DNA of 64,000 bases, taken from positions 3,844,001 to 3,908,000 of the forward strand of contig NZ_CP022315.1 of NCBI RefSeq assembly GCF_002216775.1, in the 5' to 3' direction. This document shows positions 1 to 8,450 of the stretch, piece after piece (the stretch's first letter is position 1; each line of letters begins with the position of its first letter). The notes under the pieces are model-generated. The model saw nothing but the letters and a program-made list of their open reading frames with translations. It had not been told where the DNA came from and ran no database searches. The position numbers were made by a program, and so were the translations under genes. The DNA is from Virgibacillus phasianinus (GTDB lineage: Bacteria; Bacillota; Bacilli; Bacillales; Amphibacillaceae).

Positions 1-578
1 ATAAACGGTAACGCAAAGCCGATGACGTACATAATCGTATAAAATACCCCTTGGCTTGGATTACTGGCAGCAAGCAGCAGAATAGAGCCAAAGATAGGGC
101 CTATACACGGGGTCCAGCCAGCCGCGAAACCAAGGCCAATGAAAAAGGTTCCCACATACCCCGCCGGCTTTTTGGAGTAATGGAACCGCCTTTCTTTCAT
201 TAACGATGGAATCGTAATCCAACCGGCAACAAATAACCCCATAATGATAATGAAAATCCCTGCAATCCGTTGAATAAACAACCCGGAATCGCCAAGCAAT
301 AAATCCTGCGCCCATTGCCCTAGAAACGAAGCACTGGCGCCAAGACTAATAAATACTAATGATACCGCCAATAAAAAGATAATCGAGTGACTCATTAATT
401 TGCGGCGAATTTTAGCGTCCTGATTCCCCCTGAGTTCCTTCACACTTATCCCGGTAATGTACGATAAATATGCTGGAAATATTGGCAGCACACACGGTGA
501 CAGGAAGGACAACGCCCCCGCCCCTATCGCTAGAAACATTCCCACTACCAGCATCGTATCTGCTTCAATTCCACCCAT
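1..578 (-). CDS. ccdA: Cytochrome c biogenesis protein CcdA (3' end beyond window)
   Basis: Membrane thiol-disulfide transporter that passes reducing power from cytoplasmic thioredoxin to the outer face of the membrane, used in cytochrome c maturation and, in Bacillus, spore synthesis. The frame starts at ATG 578 behind AAAGAGGG and stays open to the window edge. The CcdA hallmark SPCVLP is at residues 27-32 and the second redox site, GWTPCIGP, follows later, with several hydrophobic segments between. The start overlaps the end of the upstream membrane-protein gene by 14 nt, so the two are probably translated together. Family assignment is firm; only the C-terminus is missing. Confidence 0.93.
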   Translation of the reverse strand, partial: MGGIEADTMLVVGMFLAIGAGALSFLSPCVLPIFPAYLSYITGISVKELRGNQDAKIRRKLMSHSIIFLLAVSLVFISLGASASFLGQWAQDLLLGDSGLFIQRIAGIFIIIMGLFVAGWITIPSLMKERRFHYSKKPAGYVGTFFIGLGFAAGWTPCIGPIFGSILLLAASNPSQGVFYTIMYVIGFALPF

Positions 579-1224
579 TGCGATCCCTCTTTCTTTTGTT
601 AAAAATAATAATTAAAATGCTTACAATGAAAAACAAGCCCACAAACCATGGATCCATTAAATAACCAAATACTGTAGCAAATGGCTGTGTATATGCGATT
701 AGCACAACCCCGGCCGACCAGCCACAAAGCATCACGATCAATAGCACACTGCCTGATATGCGATCACGGACCAGCAGGAATGTAATCAGAAGAACAGTTA
801 GTAATATTATGTAACCAAGCGAGTACACCCTGTCGTGCCAAACAAGCTGGATAAATTCATAGAAAAACGACGCCACCAGGAACACAGGCAGAAAAGATTC
901 CATAAATAAAGGCACGTCCATCTTTCGTCGTTTAGACTTATAAGCAAGTACGACAGCACTAAATAAAACCGCCAGATAAAATGCATTCGAGTTACTTGGA
1001 TAAGCCAATATTGCCAATGGATCCTTGATGAATATGGAAAGGTTTAACAGGACCTTTCCAAGCCAGATAAAGATCATGAAATTAATCAGTTGTGAAATCA
1101 TTTCCTCTAGGAGCCTTTTCTTTTGTGCCTTAGACAAATCGCTCACAATATAAAAGAAAATAAATCCAGCAAGCATACTGAAGATTATTACGCCGATTGC
1201 CATTAATTTGCTTACGACCAGCAT
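565..1224 (-). CDS. Polytopic membrane protein of unknown function upstream of ccdA
   Basis: About 219 residues with roughly seven hydrophobic segments and a basic C-terminal tail (KRKRDRNGWN). I recognise no catalytic motif. The start at ATG 1224 is chosen because GGAGGAG lies seven bases upstream; a longer TTG reading from 1245 would put that ribosome site inside the gene. The end overlaps ccdA, which suggests a link to thiol redox or cytochrome c maturation, but that rests on position alone. Confidence 0.75.
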   Translation of the reverse strand: MLVVSKLMAIGVIIFSMLAGFIFFYIVSDLSKAQKKRLLEEMISQLINFMIFIWLGKVLLNLSIFIKDPLAILAYPSNSNAFYLAVLFSAVVLAYKSKRRKMDVPLFMESFLPVFLVASFFYEFIQLVWHDRVYSLGYIILLTVLLITFLLVRDRISGSVLLIVMLCGWSAGVVLIAYTQPFATVFGYLMDPWFVGLFFIVSILIIIFNKRKRDRNGWN

Positions 1225-1441
1225 AAAGCGACTCCTCCATTTCAATGGTTTACATCCTTACCATATACGTTGATTGTGAAAATTTGATGAAAATATCAGT
1301 ATTTCTATAACTTGCCTAATATATAAATGAGCAATGTATTCTTTTTGCGAAGATGAACTGGACTTGTCGTCAGTCATGCAAACGTTAAAGTGAATCTTAT
1401 GAAGCGCAAGTAAAGTCAATTTCATATAAGAAAAGCTTAGG

Positions 1442-1670
1442 GCGCCCGTTTAGAAGCGGACGCATAAGCAAGGGATCGTAGAACGCATGGGTATGGCGTT
1501 CGTAGTGTCCATTGCTTATGACGACAGTTTTTGGGCGCTGGAGCTAGACAAGAAAAGCGCAAGCGCCCGTTTAGAAGCGGACGCATAAGCAAGGGACCGT
1601 AGAACGCATGGGTTTGGCGTTCATAGTGTCCATTGCTTATGACGGCAGCTTTTGGGTGCTGGAGCTAGAC
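1442..1670. repeat. Tandem pair of ~108-bp intergenic repeats with internal inverted arms
   Basis: Two near-identical units, 1442-1549 and 1563-1670 (period 121), each run from GCGCCCGTTTAGAAGCGG to GCTGGAGCTAGAC. Inside each, CATAAGCAA near the start pairs with TTGCTTATG near the end, so each unit can fold into a long hairpin. The only differences are scattered substitutions. The unit end resembles the GCGCTGGAGCTAGA-type intergenic repeat of many Bacillaceae. The rest of the 530-bp gap (1225-1754) holds only the clpP terminator. Confidence 0.8.
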
Positions 1671-1676
1671 ATATAT

Positions 1677-1722
1677 AAAAAACGTGTCAGAGGAGGGATT
1701 ATGCTCCTTAACACGTTTTTTC
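1677..1722 (-). terminator. Rho-independent terminator of clpP
   Basis: AAAAAACGTGT and ACACGTTTTTT form the base of a stem with an inner GAGGAG/CTCC part, and a T run lies on either side. It sits 33 nt past the clpP stop. Confidence 0.85.
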
Positions 1723-1754
1723 AAAGTTTATTTAATTCATCCTAAAATTTTCTA

Positions 1755-2348
1755 TTATATGGATTCTTTTGATTCCACTACTTTATCAATCATCCCGTAT
1801 TCCTTCGCTTCCTCTGCTGTCATGAAGTAATCCCGATCCGTGTCTTTGTTTATTTTTTCAAGCGGCTGTCCGGTTCGTTCTGCGAGAATATTGTTAATTC
1901 GCTTCCGCATCTGGATAATACGGCGGGCGCTAATTTCAATATCACTTGCCTGGCCTTTTGCTCCACCTAATGGCTGGTGAATGACCACTTCACTGTTCGG
2001 CAAAGCAAGCCGCTTTCCTTTCGCTCCGGCTACGAGCAACATGGCGCCAAAGGAAGCTGCGAACCCGGTACAAATTGTTTGCACATCCGGCTTGATGAAC
2101 TGCATCGTATCGTAAATTGCAAATCCCGCGGTGATTGATCCACCGGGACTGTTAATGTACAGGGATATGTCTTTTTCAGAATCCTCCGCCGCCAAAAACA
2201 ACAATTGTGCCACGATGCTATTGGCAATTTCATCATTGACCTCTGTTCCAAGAAACACAACGCGATCCCTCAGCAACCGCGAATAAATATCATACGAGCG
2301 TTCTCCTTGCTTTGTCTGCTCAACGACATATGGAATGACATTCGACAT
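1755..2348 (-). CDS. clpP: ATP-dependent Clp protease proteolytic subunit (divergent ClpP paralogue)
   Basis: Serine protease barrel subunit that degrades proteins fed by Clp ATPases. 197 residues, the family's usual length. The catalytic triad is Ser99 (GFAASFG), His124 (VVIHQPLGG) and Asp173 (DRDYF). The sequence differs noticeably from housekeeping Bacillus Clp[11 protein letters not shown] replaces the usual GMAASMGAFL and the N-terminus is one residue longer, so it may be a second ClpP. ATG 2348 follows GGAAGGAG. It lies only 18 nt after the sigma-factor gene, so the two are probably one operon. Family is certain; paralogue status is inferred. Confidence 0.93.
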   Translation of the reverse strand: MSNVIPYVVEQTKQGERSYDIYSRLLRDRVVFLGTEVNDEIANSIVAQLLFLAAEDSEKDISLYINSPGGSITAGFAIYDTMQFIKPDVQTICTGFAASFGAMLLVAGAKGKRLALPNSEVVIHQPLGGAKGQASDIEISARRIIQMRKRINNILAERTGQPLEKINKDTDRDYFMTAEEAKEYGMIDKVVESKESI

Positions 2349-2366
2349 GCTGGTTAGCTCCTTCCA

Positions 2367-3170
2367 TTATGCAGCGAACGAAAACTCCTTCGTCAACCAT
2401 GACAAGGAATTCAGCCATTCTGACCGATAAAACGGGATAAAAAGTAAATCGCCGCTTTTTGTCGGGATTGCCACAAGCAAGTATGAAACACTTGCTCTCG
2501 AAATTTGTTGTATTGTGAGCTGTGGTCCTGAAACCATTTTGGCACCTGGGATGGACGTTTGACGCGGTTCCAGCATTTCTTTATGAAAAAGATCGATTAA
2601 TTTGGCCGCCTCCCCGTTGCGTACTGCGGTGACATAGGTTATAACTCTGTCGTGGTCCATGTTTCCATCGTCTTCATGTTTTTCCAGATTCAATTTTCTC
2701 CGGGCACGATGGAGGGCTGCCTTTACTGCCCCTTCATTTGTGCCAGTCATCGCTGCAGTTTCCTGCGCTGTGTAGTCCAGTCCAGATAACAGCATTGCCA
2801 AACGTTGTTTAGGTGTCAGCTCACGCAGTAATAATTCCATTGCACTGTATATCTGATCCGAGTCCGTCTCTTTCCTCGCCACCAGCATTGACGTATCCTG
2901 ATTGAAGTCTACATCCGGCTTGCGTTTTCGGTATTCATCAATCCATGTATTAGAGGCAATCCGGAACAAGTACGCTTTGGACACTGACTTTGATGTACCA
3001 AGCCAGCTTTTGTATGCCTTTGTTAATGTATCCTGCATCAGGTCTTCCCCATCCCATGTCGATTTCATCAAAGATCGGCAATACTTTTCCAAGTCCTTCA
3101 GGTATGGTTGAACAGCATTCTCGAAGTTTTCATTCGCTTCAGCGAGAGTTTTTTGTACATGCGGCCGCAT
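2367..3170 (-). CDS. ECF-like sigma-70 factor with extra C-terminal domain
   Basis: Alternative RNA polymerase sigma factor of 267 residues. Region 2 spans about residues 20-85 (DGEDLMQDTLTKAYKSWL, then FRIASNTWIDEYRKRKP). Region 4 spans about 110-160 (LTPKQRLAMLLSGLDYTAQE, then GAVKAALHRARRKL). A ~100-residue C-terminal part follows, as in ECF groups with SnoaL-like tails that can replace a separate anti-sigma factor; that domain assignment is my inference. ATG 3170 has a GAGGAG site. It sits directly upstream of clpP, suggesting that this sigma factor and the protease act in one response. Confidence 0.85.
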   Translation of the reverse strand: MRPHVQKTLAEANENFENAVQPYLKDLEKYCRSLMKSTWDGEDLMQDTLTKAYKSWLGTSKSVSKAYLFRIASNTWIDEYRKRKPDVDFNQDTSMLVARKETDSDQIYSAMELLLRELTPKQRLAMLLSGLDYTAQETAAMTGTNEGAVKAALHRARRKLNLEKHEDDGNMDHDRVITYVTAVRNGEAAKLIDLFHKEMLEPRQTSIPGAKMVSGPQLTIQQISRASVSYLLVAIPTKSGDLLFIPFYRSEWLNSLSWLTKEFSFAA

Positions 3171-3307
3171 TGCAAATCACTCCTCAAATTTTGTCTTTCA
3201 CTTAGTATAAACGAAAAAGCGGGGTGAAAAGATACGGGAGTGTGAAAAATATTTAGCGGGGGTTAGTTTTGGCGAATACACTTAGGGTAAAATGACTACA
3301 ACACATA

Positions 3308-3346
3308 AAAGCCTTAATCCTACAAGAACATTTGGATTAAGGCTTT
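3308..3346 (-). terminator. Terminator downstream of the isochorismatase-like gene
   Basis: A perfect 13-bp stem AAAGCCTTAATCC / GGATTAAGGCTTT with a 13-nt loop, 17 nt past the stop of the minus-strand hydrolase gene. The T tract after it is short. Confidence 0.75.
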
Positions 3347-3362
3347 GATTTCCCTTCCACAT

Positions 3363-3920
3363 TTACCGATAATTATCATGGATGGGCTGAAAAAGATCTT
3401 CCTCCGCTTTTCGAACAATAGAAAAATGAACAACATTGTCATAGCCGTGCAACGTTTCATTCGTATGATTGATAATCTGTTCAGCAGATAAATTTTCCGA
3501 ATCCGCCGTTGAATGTCCATCCCCAACTAGTGTAACGTCAAAGTAATTGGCCGTGGCCGTTCTTACTGCAGTGTCAATGCAATATTGTGTGGCGCACCCC
3601 ATAATCACAAGGTGGTCAATCTTCTTCTCTTTCAAAAGTGTCATTAATGGAGTTCCATAAAATGAATTCGTGGCTTTTTTATCAATTACTGGTGAATCAG
3701 CTGGCACTTTGATGTCCTGGTGGATTTGAAACCCTTTCCCTTCCCCGCCGGCAACATCCTTATCCCTTACAAAAACAATAAGAGAATCAGATTCCTGTGC
3801 TTTTTTTATTACCAGATTAATATTTTCCACCAGCTTTTCCTTACGAAAGACACTTTTCTCCTGCTCATTTCCCTCAATTAATTCCTGCTGGGCATCGATT
3901 ACTAATAAAGCTTGCTTCAA
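3363..3920 (-). CDS. Isochorismatase-family cysteine hydrolase
   Basis: Alpha/beta cysteine hydrolase of the isochorismatase/nicotinamidase superfamily; substrate not determinable. With TTG 3920 as start (AGAGG eight bases upstream; a TTG two codons earlier is too close) the protein has 185 residues. The triad is visible as Asp9 (VIDAQ), Lys82 and Cys114 in the pattern GCATQYCIDTAV. The usual cis-peptide region precedes the cysteine. A single gene with its own terminator. Pyrazinamidase-like or ureidoacrylate-type activity are alternatives the sequence does not separate. Confidence 0.85.
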   Translation of the reverse strand: MKQALLVIDAQQELIEGNEQEKSVFRKEKLVENINLVIKKAQESDSLIVFVRDKDVAGGEGKGFQIHQDIKVPADSPVIDKKATNSFYGTPLMTLLKEKKIDHLVIMGCATQYCIDTAVRTATANYFDVTLVGDGHSTADSENLSAEQIINHTNETLHGYDNVVHFSIVRKAEEDLFQPIHDNYR

Positions 3921-4051
3921 TAGCAAAACCTCTTTTCTTTGTATTTACCTGCTTTCATTTCCTGCATATACTTATTTCGCTGCGGGTCCGATGAATTCCT
4001 CTATATTTTTTTCAAAAAAGGATTTATAATCGAAGAAATGTCGAAAATGAG

Positions 4052-4453
4052 GTGTTATTAATGCAAAAGCTCACATTTCAATCCGCATGGGATAAAACAA
4101 TTGCCGATCGGGACCGGGAACGGATTAAAGAAACGTTTCAAAAAGCAGAATTAGCCCCGGGTGTTGACATTCAGTTCACATCACTTTGGCAAGCCAAAAA
4201 TCATCGCGGGGATCTGCTGGTTGCAATGTTAATCCATAACACCAGTTACCAGGATTACACCTTCCATAATCAAGAGTTTTCCTATGTAGTAAACGATACA
4301 ATTCTCGCCAAGTATAGCTTCTCTCCCGGGGTAACTATCCAAAAACAAACCAGCATGCCCTGGACATTCATCTTCCCTACCGGAAGCTTTAACAGCAACG
4401 CAAAGTTTGAAGGCGGCCAGCTGCGGGGTGGGACGCGGGGACAGGTTCCTTGA
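4052..4453 (+). CDS. SLAP-domain protein whose C-terminus runs into a REP-like repeat
   Basis: 133 residues. The core (AELAPGVDIQFTSLW ... NTSYQDYTFHNQEFSYV) matches my recollection of the small SLAP domain found in Firmicute proteins tied to S-layer assembly and accessory secretion; no signal peptide is visible. The last eight residues (GGTRGQVP) and the TGA stop are encoded by the repeat at 4430-4458, so the native C-terminus has probably been replaced. The start could also be the ATG at 4061, nearer to GAGGTG. Function inferred only from the family. Confidence 0.65.
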   Translation: MLLMQKLTFQSAWDKTIADRDRERIKETFQKAELAPGVDIQFTSLWQAKNHRGDLLVAMLIHNTSYQDYTFHNQEFSYVVNDTILAKYSFSPGVTIQKQTSMPWTFIFPTGSFNSNAKFEGGQLRGGTRGQVP

Positions 4454-4458
4454 CCCGC
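4430..4458. repeat. REP-like GGGAC..GTCCC element, copy 1
   Basis: Reads GGGACGCGGGGACAGGTTCC followed by TTGACCCGC. It supplies the C-terminal codons and stop of the SLAP-domain gene. Confidence 0.85.
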
Positions 4459-4533
4459 GACTGCCTTTCCGGATTCAAGGCACTGCTTGGGACCGTGTTC
4501 AGTACTTCACTTCATCTTTCGTATTTCCAACGT

Positions 4534-4689
4534 TTACAGTTTATTAAGATCCTGAAACAGCTTTTCTTTCAATTCCTTCCTATGCGTTTCCACCCGGTTT
4601 ATTTTTCCCAAAGTTAGTAACGAAAAAAGAGAAACAAATAAATACTTGCCGAGGCTTGTTTCCTTATTCTGTGCAATAATTTTTTCCAC
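4534..4689 (-). CDS. Small hypothetical protein, 51 residues
   Basis: GTG start at 4689 with GGGAGGA eight bases upstream, stop TAA at 4534. The product begins MEKIIAQNKETSLGKYLF, has a short hydrophobic stretch (YLFVSLFSLLTLG) and ends in a charged helix-like segment (VETHRKELKEKLFQDLNKL). It lies 29 nt after the phosphodiesterase gene on the same strand, so it is probably cotranscribed. No family recognised. Supported by the ribosome site and operon position only. Confidence 0.5.
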   Translation of the reverse strand: MEKIIAQNKETSLGKYLFVSLFSLLTLGKINRVETHRKELKEKLFQDLNKL

Positions 4690-4718
4690 AGGCAGGTTCC
4701 TCCCGAGTTAAATTTTCA

Positions 4719-5207
4719 TCATTTAAACAAAATAATTTCCGCTCTAACTGTCTCCCCAATCTCAAGAATTCCGTACGAATAATGTGGCAGAGTTCGTTTA
4801 TCGGTTGGTGATCCCGGGTTCATCAACAGTATCTTTTTAAAATATCGAATCATCGGGATGTGTGAGTGGCCATAAATGATAATATCTACTTCGTCCCCAT
4901 CAAACGTAGCCAACGCGCGTTTTTCAGTTGTTTTTTTCTCCCCATGTCCGTGGACAATACCAATCCTGTGCCCCTGCACTTCTACTATTTGCTGGGAAGG
5001 AAAATTTTTTATAACCTCATCGGGATCCACATTGCCGTACACGCCCTTTACCTCGGCGTAACTGGAAAACGTCCGAAAAACATCCATCGACATCCAATCC
5101 CCTGCATGAATAATGAGATCGGCCGATTTACAGTCCTTCACCAGATTTGATGGCAGTTGTTTGGCCTTTTTCGGCATATGCGTGTCTGAAGTCACCACGA
5201 TTTTCAT
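4719..5207 (-). CDS. YfcE/MJ0936-type metallophosphoesterase
   Basis: Small binuclear-metal phosphodiesterase, 162 residues, full length for the family. The motifs appear in order: SDTHMP (residues 7-12), HAGDW (about 34-38), GNVD, VHGHG and GHSH. Family members cleave model phosphodiesters; the physiological substrate is unknown. ATG 5207 follows GGAGGGAC. The micro-ORF at 4534-4689 follows closely. Confidence 0.92.
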   Translation of the reverse strand: MKIVVTSDTHMPKKAKQLPSNLVKDCKSADLIIHAGDWMSMDVFRTFSSYAEVKGVYGNVDPDEVIKNFPSQQIVEVQGHRIGIVHGHGEKKTTEKRALATFDGDEVDIIIYGHSHIPMIRYFKKILLMNPGSPTDKRTLPHYSYGILEIGETVRAEIILFK

Positions 5208-5419
5208 GTCGTCCCTCCATTTCCGTCAACATTACTTCAAAATGCTCATATTAAAGTTTGACTGTACTTAGGTGCTATTTAATTCCTTCTCTTTGTTTAT
5301 TGTGTTTGAAAACATTGTACATGAGGGATTCCTATACAAAAACCCCAGAAAGAAACTCTTTCCAGGGCCAATTAATTCAAAATAACTTATATACAAACTT
5401 ATCATAATTTCGCCCATCC

Positions 5420-5446
5420 GGGACAAGGAACCTGTCCCCGCGTCCC
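5420..5446. repeat. REP-like element, copy 2 (at mvaS stop)
   Basis: GGGACAAGGAACCTGTCCCC then GCGTCCC. Its last base is the first base, on the plus strand, of the mvaS stop triplet. Confidence 0.85.
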
Positions 5447-6612
5447 TACTTATGCACGTATTGGCGTTTGTTGTCGGTTATGCCTGCTAGGCAGATGGCT
5501 GCGGGGTCATTGTTGACTGTTAGTTCGATGGTTGAACCGTCTGTTGGCAGGGTTTCTTGGAAAACTTCTTCGTATTCGGCTACAGATAATTCTGTACGAT
5601 TGGAAAATAACGTTTTGTGATTTTCCATCTGTAAGTGCTTCTGATAGTCTGGCTGCAATATGCCAGTGAAGAACTCACCTACTGCACCGGAACCATAGCT
5701 GAACAACCCGATTTTTGCACCTGCCTGCAGATTTTCATTTTGTTCAAGCAGGGAAAGCAGACTTAAGTACAGTGACCCGGTGTAGATATTGCCCACATTG
5801 CGGTTATACGTTGCACTAATCTTGTAGTTTTCCACCAGCCGGTCTTTCACATCTTCTGTCCCTTCATCCAGAACAGTCCGCAATGCTTTCAGCCCCATCT
5901 TGGTATATGGCAGGTGGTAGCAAATTGCTTCGAAGTCCTTAAGCTCCAGTCCTGTCTTTGCTTTGTATTGCCCAAAGACTTTGGAAAAAAAAGAGATATA
6001 TTGTTCATTCGATAATTTTCCGTCCACGAATGCCATATCCGAATAGACCGGGCGCCAGAAGTCCATAATATCTGCGGTGAAATAAACGCTATTATCCTCA
6101 AGTTCCATAATACGCGGATTGGCACTGATCACTAAGGCTACCGCTCCCGCTCCCTGGGTTGCTTCGCCCGATGTGTTCAGCCCGTACCTTGCGATGTCGG
6201 AACCAAGCACCAATACTTTGCTCTCTGGATTTAATGCAATATGCCCTTTTGCCATTTGAATTCCAGCAGTCGCTCCGTAACAGGCCTGCTTCACTTCAAT
6301 CGCCCGGGAATATGGGTTAATTCCTAATAATTCATGCACATATACCGCTGCTGACTTAGAGCTGTCGATTCCGGATTCTGTTCCGAAAATAACAAAGTCA
6401 ATGTCCTTTTTATCTTTTTCGTCCAATATTTCCAGTGCCGCATTTGCCGCTAAAGTAACCGGATCCTGTGTGATCGGGGCTACTGCCATCTTCTCCTGTC
6501 CAATGCCGATTGTATATTTTTCAGGATCCACACCCCGCTCTTCAGCTAATTTGTTCATATCAACATAAAGATGTGGTGTGTAAAAGCCTATTTTATCAAT
6601 TCCTATTTTCAC
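5446..6612 (-). CDS. mvaS: Hydroxymethylglutaryl-CoA synthase
   Basis: Condenses acetyl-CoA with acetoacetyl-CoA to HMG-CoA in the mevalonate route to isoprenoids. GTG 6612 preceded by AAAGGAG gives 388 residues, exactly the length of Staphylococcus aureus MvaS; a longer frame reaching 6657 would add 15 spurious residues. The catalytic residues fall at the canonical positions Glu79 (TESGID), Cys111 (KQACYGAT) and His233 (CYHLPYTKMG). The late SYGSGAVGEF motif is present. The mevalonate route is found in only part of the Bacillaceae; no other pathway gene is in view. The stop codon abuts a REP-like element. Confidence 0.96.
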   Translation of the reverse strand: MKIGIDKIGFYTPHLYVDMNKLAEERGVDPEKYTIGIGQEKMAVAPITQDPVTLAANAALEILDEKDKKDIDFVIFGTESGIDSSKSAAVYVHELLGINPYSRAIEVKQACYGATAGIQMAKGHIALNPESKVLVLGSDIARYGLNTSGEATQGAGAVALVISANPRIMELEDNSVYFTADIMDFWRPVYSDMAFVDGKLSNEQYISFFSKVFGQYKAKTGLELKDFEAICYHLPYTKMGLKALRTVLDEGTEDVKDRLVENYKISATYNRNVGNIYTGSLYLSLLSLLEQNENLQAGAKIGLFSYGSGAVGEFFTGILQPDYQKHLQMENHKTLFSNRTELSVAEYEEVFQETLPTDGSTIELTVNNDPAAICLAGITDNKRQYVHK

Positions 6613-6753
6613 GATTTTTTCTCCTTTAACGACTCGTATTAAATGATTCCATCCCATCGTACGTAAATTGGTTAAACTTCAGTTTACTATATTTGATGGG
6701 AAAATTAAATCATCACGCCCGTTAGCAAGGCTTTTCATACTTGCCTGAAAAGT

Positions 6754-7158
6754 TTATACATGATCTCTTTCCTTCAAAATGTCCTTTATCATTTCAATAT
6801 GAAATGCGGCCCACGCCTTTTCCTTAAAATGAAATACGGCACTAGCTGTAAGTAGAATGAGGTAAATTAAAATAAAACCGATCCCAATCAAACTGCCATT
6901 GTTAAAAAAGATCTTTTGGACTTTATCCGAAATTAAAAATAATAGCCAAGGAATTGACGTGACAAAGATGGGAATAATACCCGTTCCGTTCTTCTCTTTA
7001 ATCATTCGATAATGGATCAATTGAAGCGTGTCACTATCAAGGGATTCGTAAAAGGATTTAATCTCGGCAGTTTCCATCAGATCCTTATCAGAACCAATAT
7101 CATCCTGCCCCTTCAACGTCAGAAAGACCTTATGTGCATCACCACGAAAAGAAAACAT
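6754..7158 (-). CDS. Small membrane protein of unknown function
   Basis: 134 residues: a hydrophilic N-terminal half (DDIGSDKDLMETAEIKSFYE) and two hydrophobic segments (about residues 62-78 and 90-108) before a charged tail ending LKERDHV. ATG 7158 has GGGGGAG upstream. No recognised domain. It stands alone between mvaS and the repeats at 7.25 kb. Confidence 0.7.
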   Translation of the reverse strand: MFSFRGDAHKVFLTLKGQDDIGSDKDLMETAEIKSFYESLDSDTLQLIHYRMIKEKNGTGIIPIFVTSIPWLLFLISDKVQKIFFNNGSLIGIGFILIYLILLTASAVFHFKEKAWAAFHIEMIKDILKERDHV

Positions 7159-7248
7159 ACCACTCCCCCTTTCACCTATACAATAAATTGTTTACCACAT
7201 CCCACCGCATCATACATCCGGGACTTGGATTCGGTTGGGTCGTGGGTT

Positions 7249-7405
7249 GGGTCGCGGGGACAGGTCCCTTGTCCCGCTATCGCCGCCCGCCTCCTTAAAT
7301 AAGCCGATTTTTTTGTGGTTCCCACCATATTTGTGATTAAATGGTAGGGACAAGGGACCTGTCCCTGCGTCCCGCCGAGGGGGGAGGAAGCTGTCCCTAT
7401 GTCCC
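7249..7405. repeat. Two opposed REP-like elements plus a degenerate third
   Basis: Copy at 7249-7277 (GGGTCGCGGGGACAGGTCCC then TTGTCCCGC), an opposed copy at 7347-7373 (GGGACAAGGGACCTGTCCCT then GCGTCCC), and a decayed copy at 7382-7405. The two good copies flank about 70 bp. Confidence 0.8.
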
Positions 7406-7425
7406 ATGAAAGGAGTACGTTTTGG

Positions 7426-8301
7426 ATGATTACTGATTATAATTTGCCGGACAATATTGTTGATATTTTGAATGCGAATAAACGCGAAGATGATGATACA
7501 TTTCAGGAATTAATACGGCAGGGCGGCTATGTGCCCCCTCATATAAACTTATTAATTGATGCGATTTCCGCACTGAGCATGGGGAAAAATATTTTGCTGA
7601 AGGGCCCTACTGGCGCCGGTAAGACGAAATTCGCGGAAACGTTATCCAGCCTGTTTCACCAGCCGATGTTCAGCATCAACTGCTCAGTGGACTTGGACGC
7701 GGAAAGCTTGATGGGCTTTAAAACATTGGCGTATCAGGATGAAAAGCAAAAAATTGAATTTGTCCCGGGTCCTGTGACAAGTGCAATGAACGATGGAACC
7801 TTCCTATATATTGACGAAATAAATATGGCCAAACCGGAAACATTGCCACTCATCAATGGTGTCCTAGACTACCGGAGAACAATTACCAACCCCTTTACAA
7901 ACGAAATTATAACCGCTGAAAAGGGATTTAATGTCATTGCCGCAATCAATGAGGGCTACGTTGGCACAGTGCCATTAAACGAAGCGCTGAAAAATCGTTT
8001 TATTGTCATTGATGTTCCTTATATCGAGGGGGAAGATCTAAAACAATTGATCGAATCAAACACAAAGCTGACAGATAAAACGACCATCGATTTGTTTGTC
8101 ACCTTGTCCACTGACCTGATCCGCGCTGTTTATCAGGGAAAACTTGCCGAAGATGCCGCGTCCATCCGCGCCCTGCTTGACGCCTGCGATCTGAGTGCAA
8201 TCATTCCGCCAAAACGCGCCATTCTCCGGTCGATTGTTGATAAACTTGACGAGGAACGCGAAAGAGAATTTGTGAAGAATTTAGCTGACACATTGTTTTA
8301 A
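7426..8301 (+). CDS. yojN: MoxR-type AAA+ ATPase (YojN/NorQ-like)
   Basis: AAA+ ATPase that, with a VWA partner, remodels or metallates a target complex. With ATG 7426 (AAAGGAG ten bases upstream) it has 291 residues; the ATG at 7399 lies in repeat DNA and is not preferred. Walker A GPTGAGKT is at residues 60-67, Walker B FLYIDE at 126-131, then AINEGYVGTVPLNEALKNRF with sensor 1 and arginine finger. Paired with the VWA gene downstream, as yojN-yojO in B. subtilis; no nitric-oxide reductase gene is visible, so the client is unknown. Confidence 0.9.
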   Translation: MITDYNLPDNIVDILNANKREDDDTFQELIRQGGYVPPHINLLIDAISALSMGKNILLKGPTGAGKTKFAETLSSLFHQPMFSINCSVDLDAESLMGFKTLAYQDEKQKIEFVPGPVTSAMNDGTFLYIDEINMAKPETLPLINGVLDYRRTITNPFTNEIITAEKGFNVIAAINEGYVGTVPLNEALKNRFIVIDVPYIEGEDLKQLIESNTKLTDKTTIDLFVTLSTDLIRAVYQGKLAEDAASIRALLDACDLSAIIPPKRAILRSIVDKLDEEREREFVKNLADTLF

Positions 8302-8450
8302 TACGGGGTGAAGATCTGCCGGGATTGTAGGTTGTTTCCCAAGTTTACTGACTTGTCTCCCGAGTTCGTGATGCGCTCTCCGAAGTCCGAGCACATATAC
8401 AAAAATGACTATGCAATTGCGCACATATAAGAAAGAAAGGAGGTTACAAA

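Noticed and set aside
61-315. 84-residue minus frame near the window start
   Set aside because: It is an out-of-frame reading of ccdA, whose true frame shows SPCVLP and GWTPCIGP.
1442-1670. CRISPR-like array
   Set aside because: Only two units of 108 bp with no spacers of regular size and no cas genes; a tandem intergenic repeat instead.
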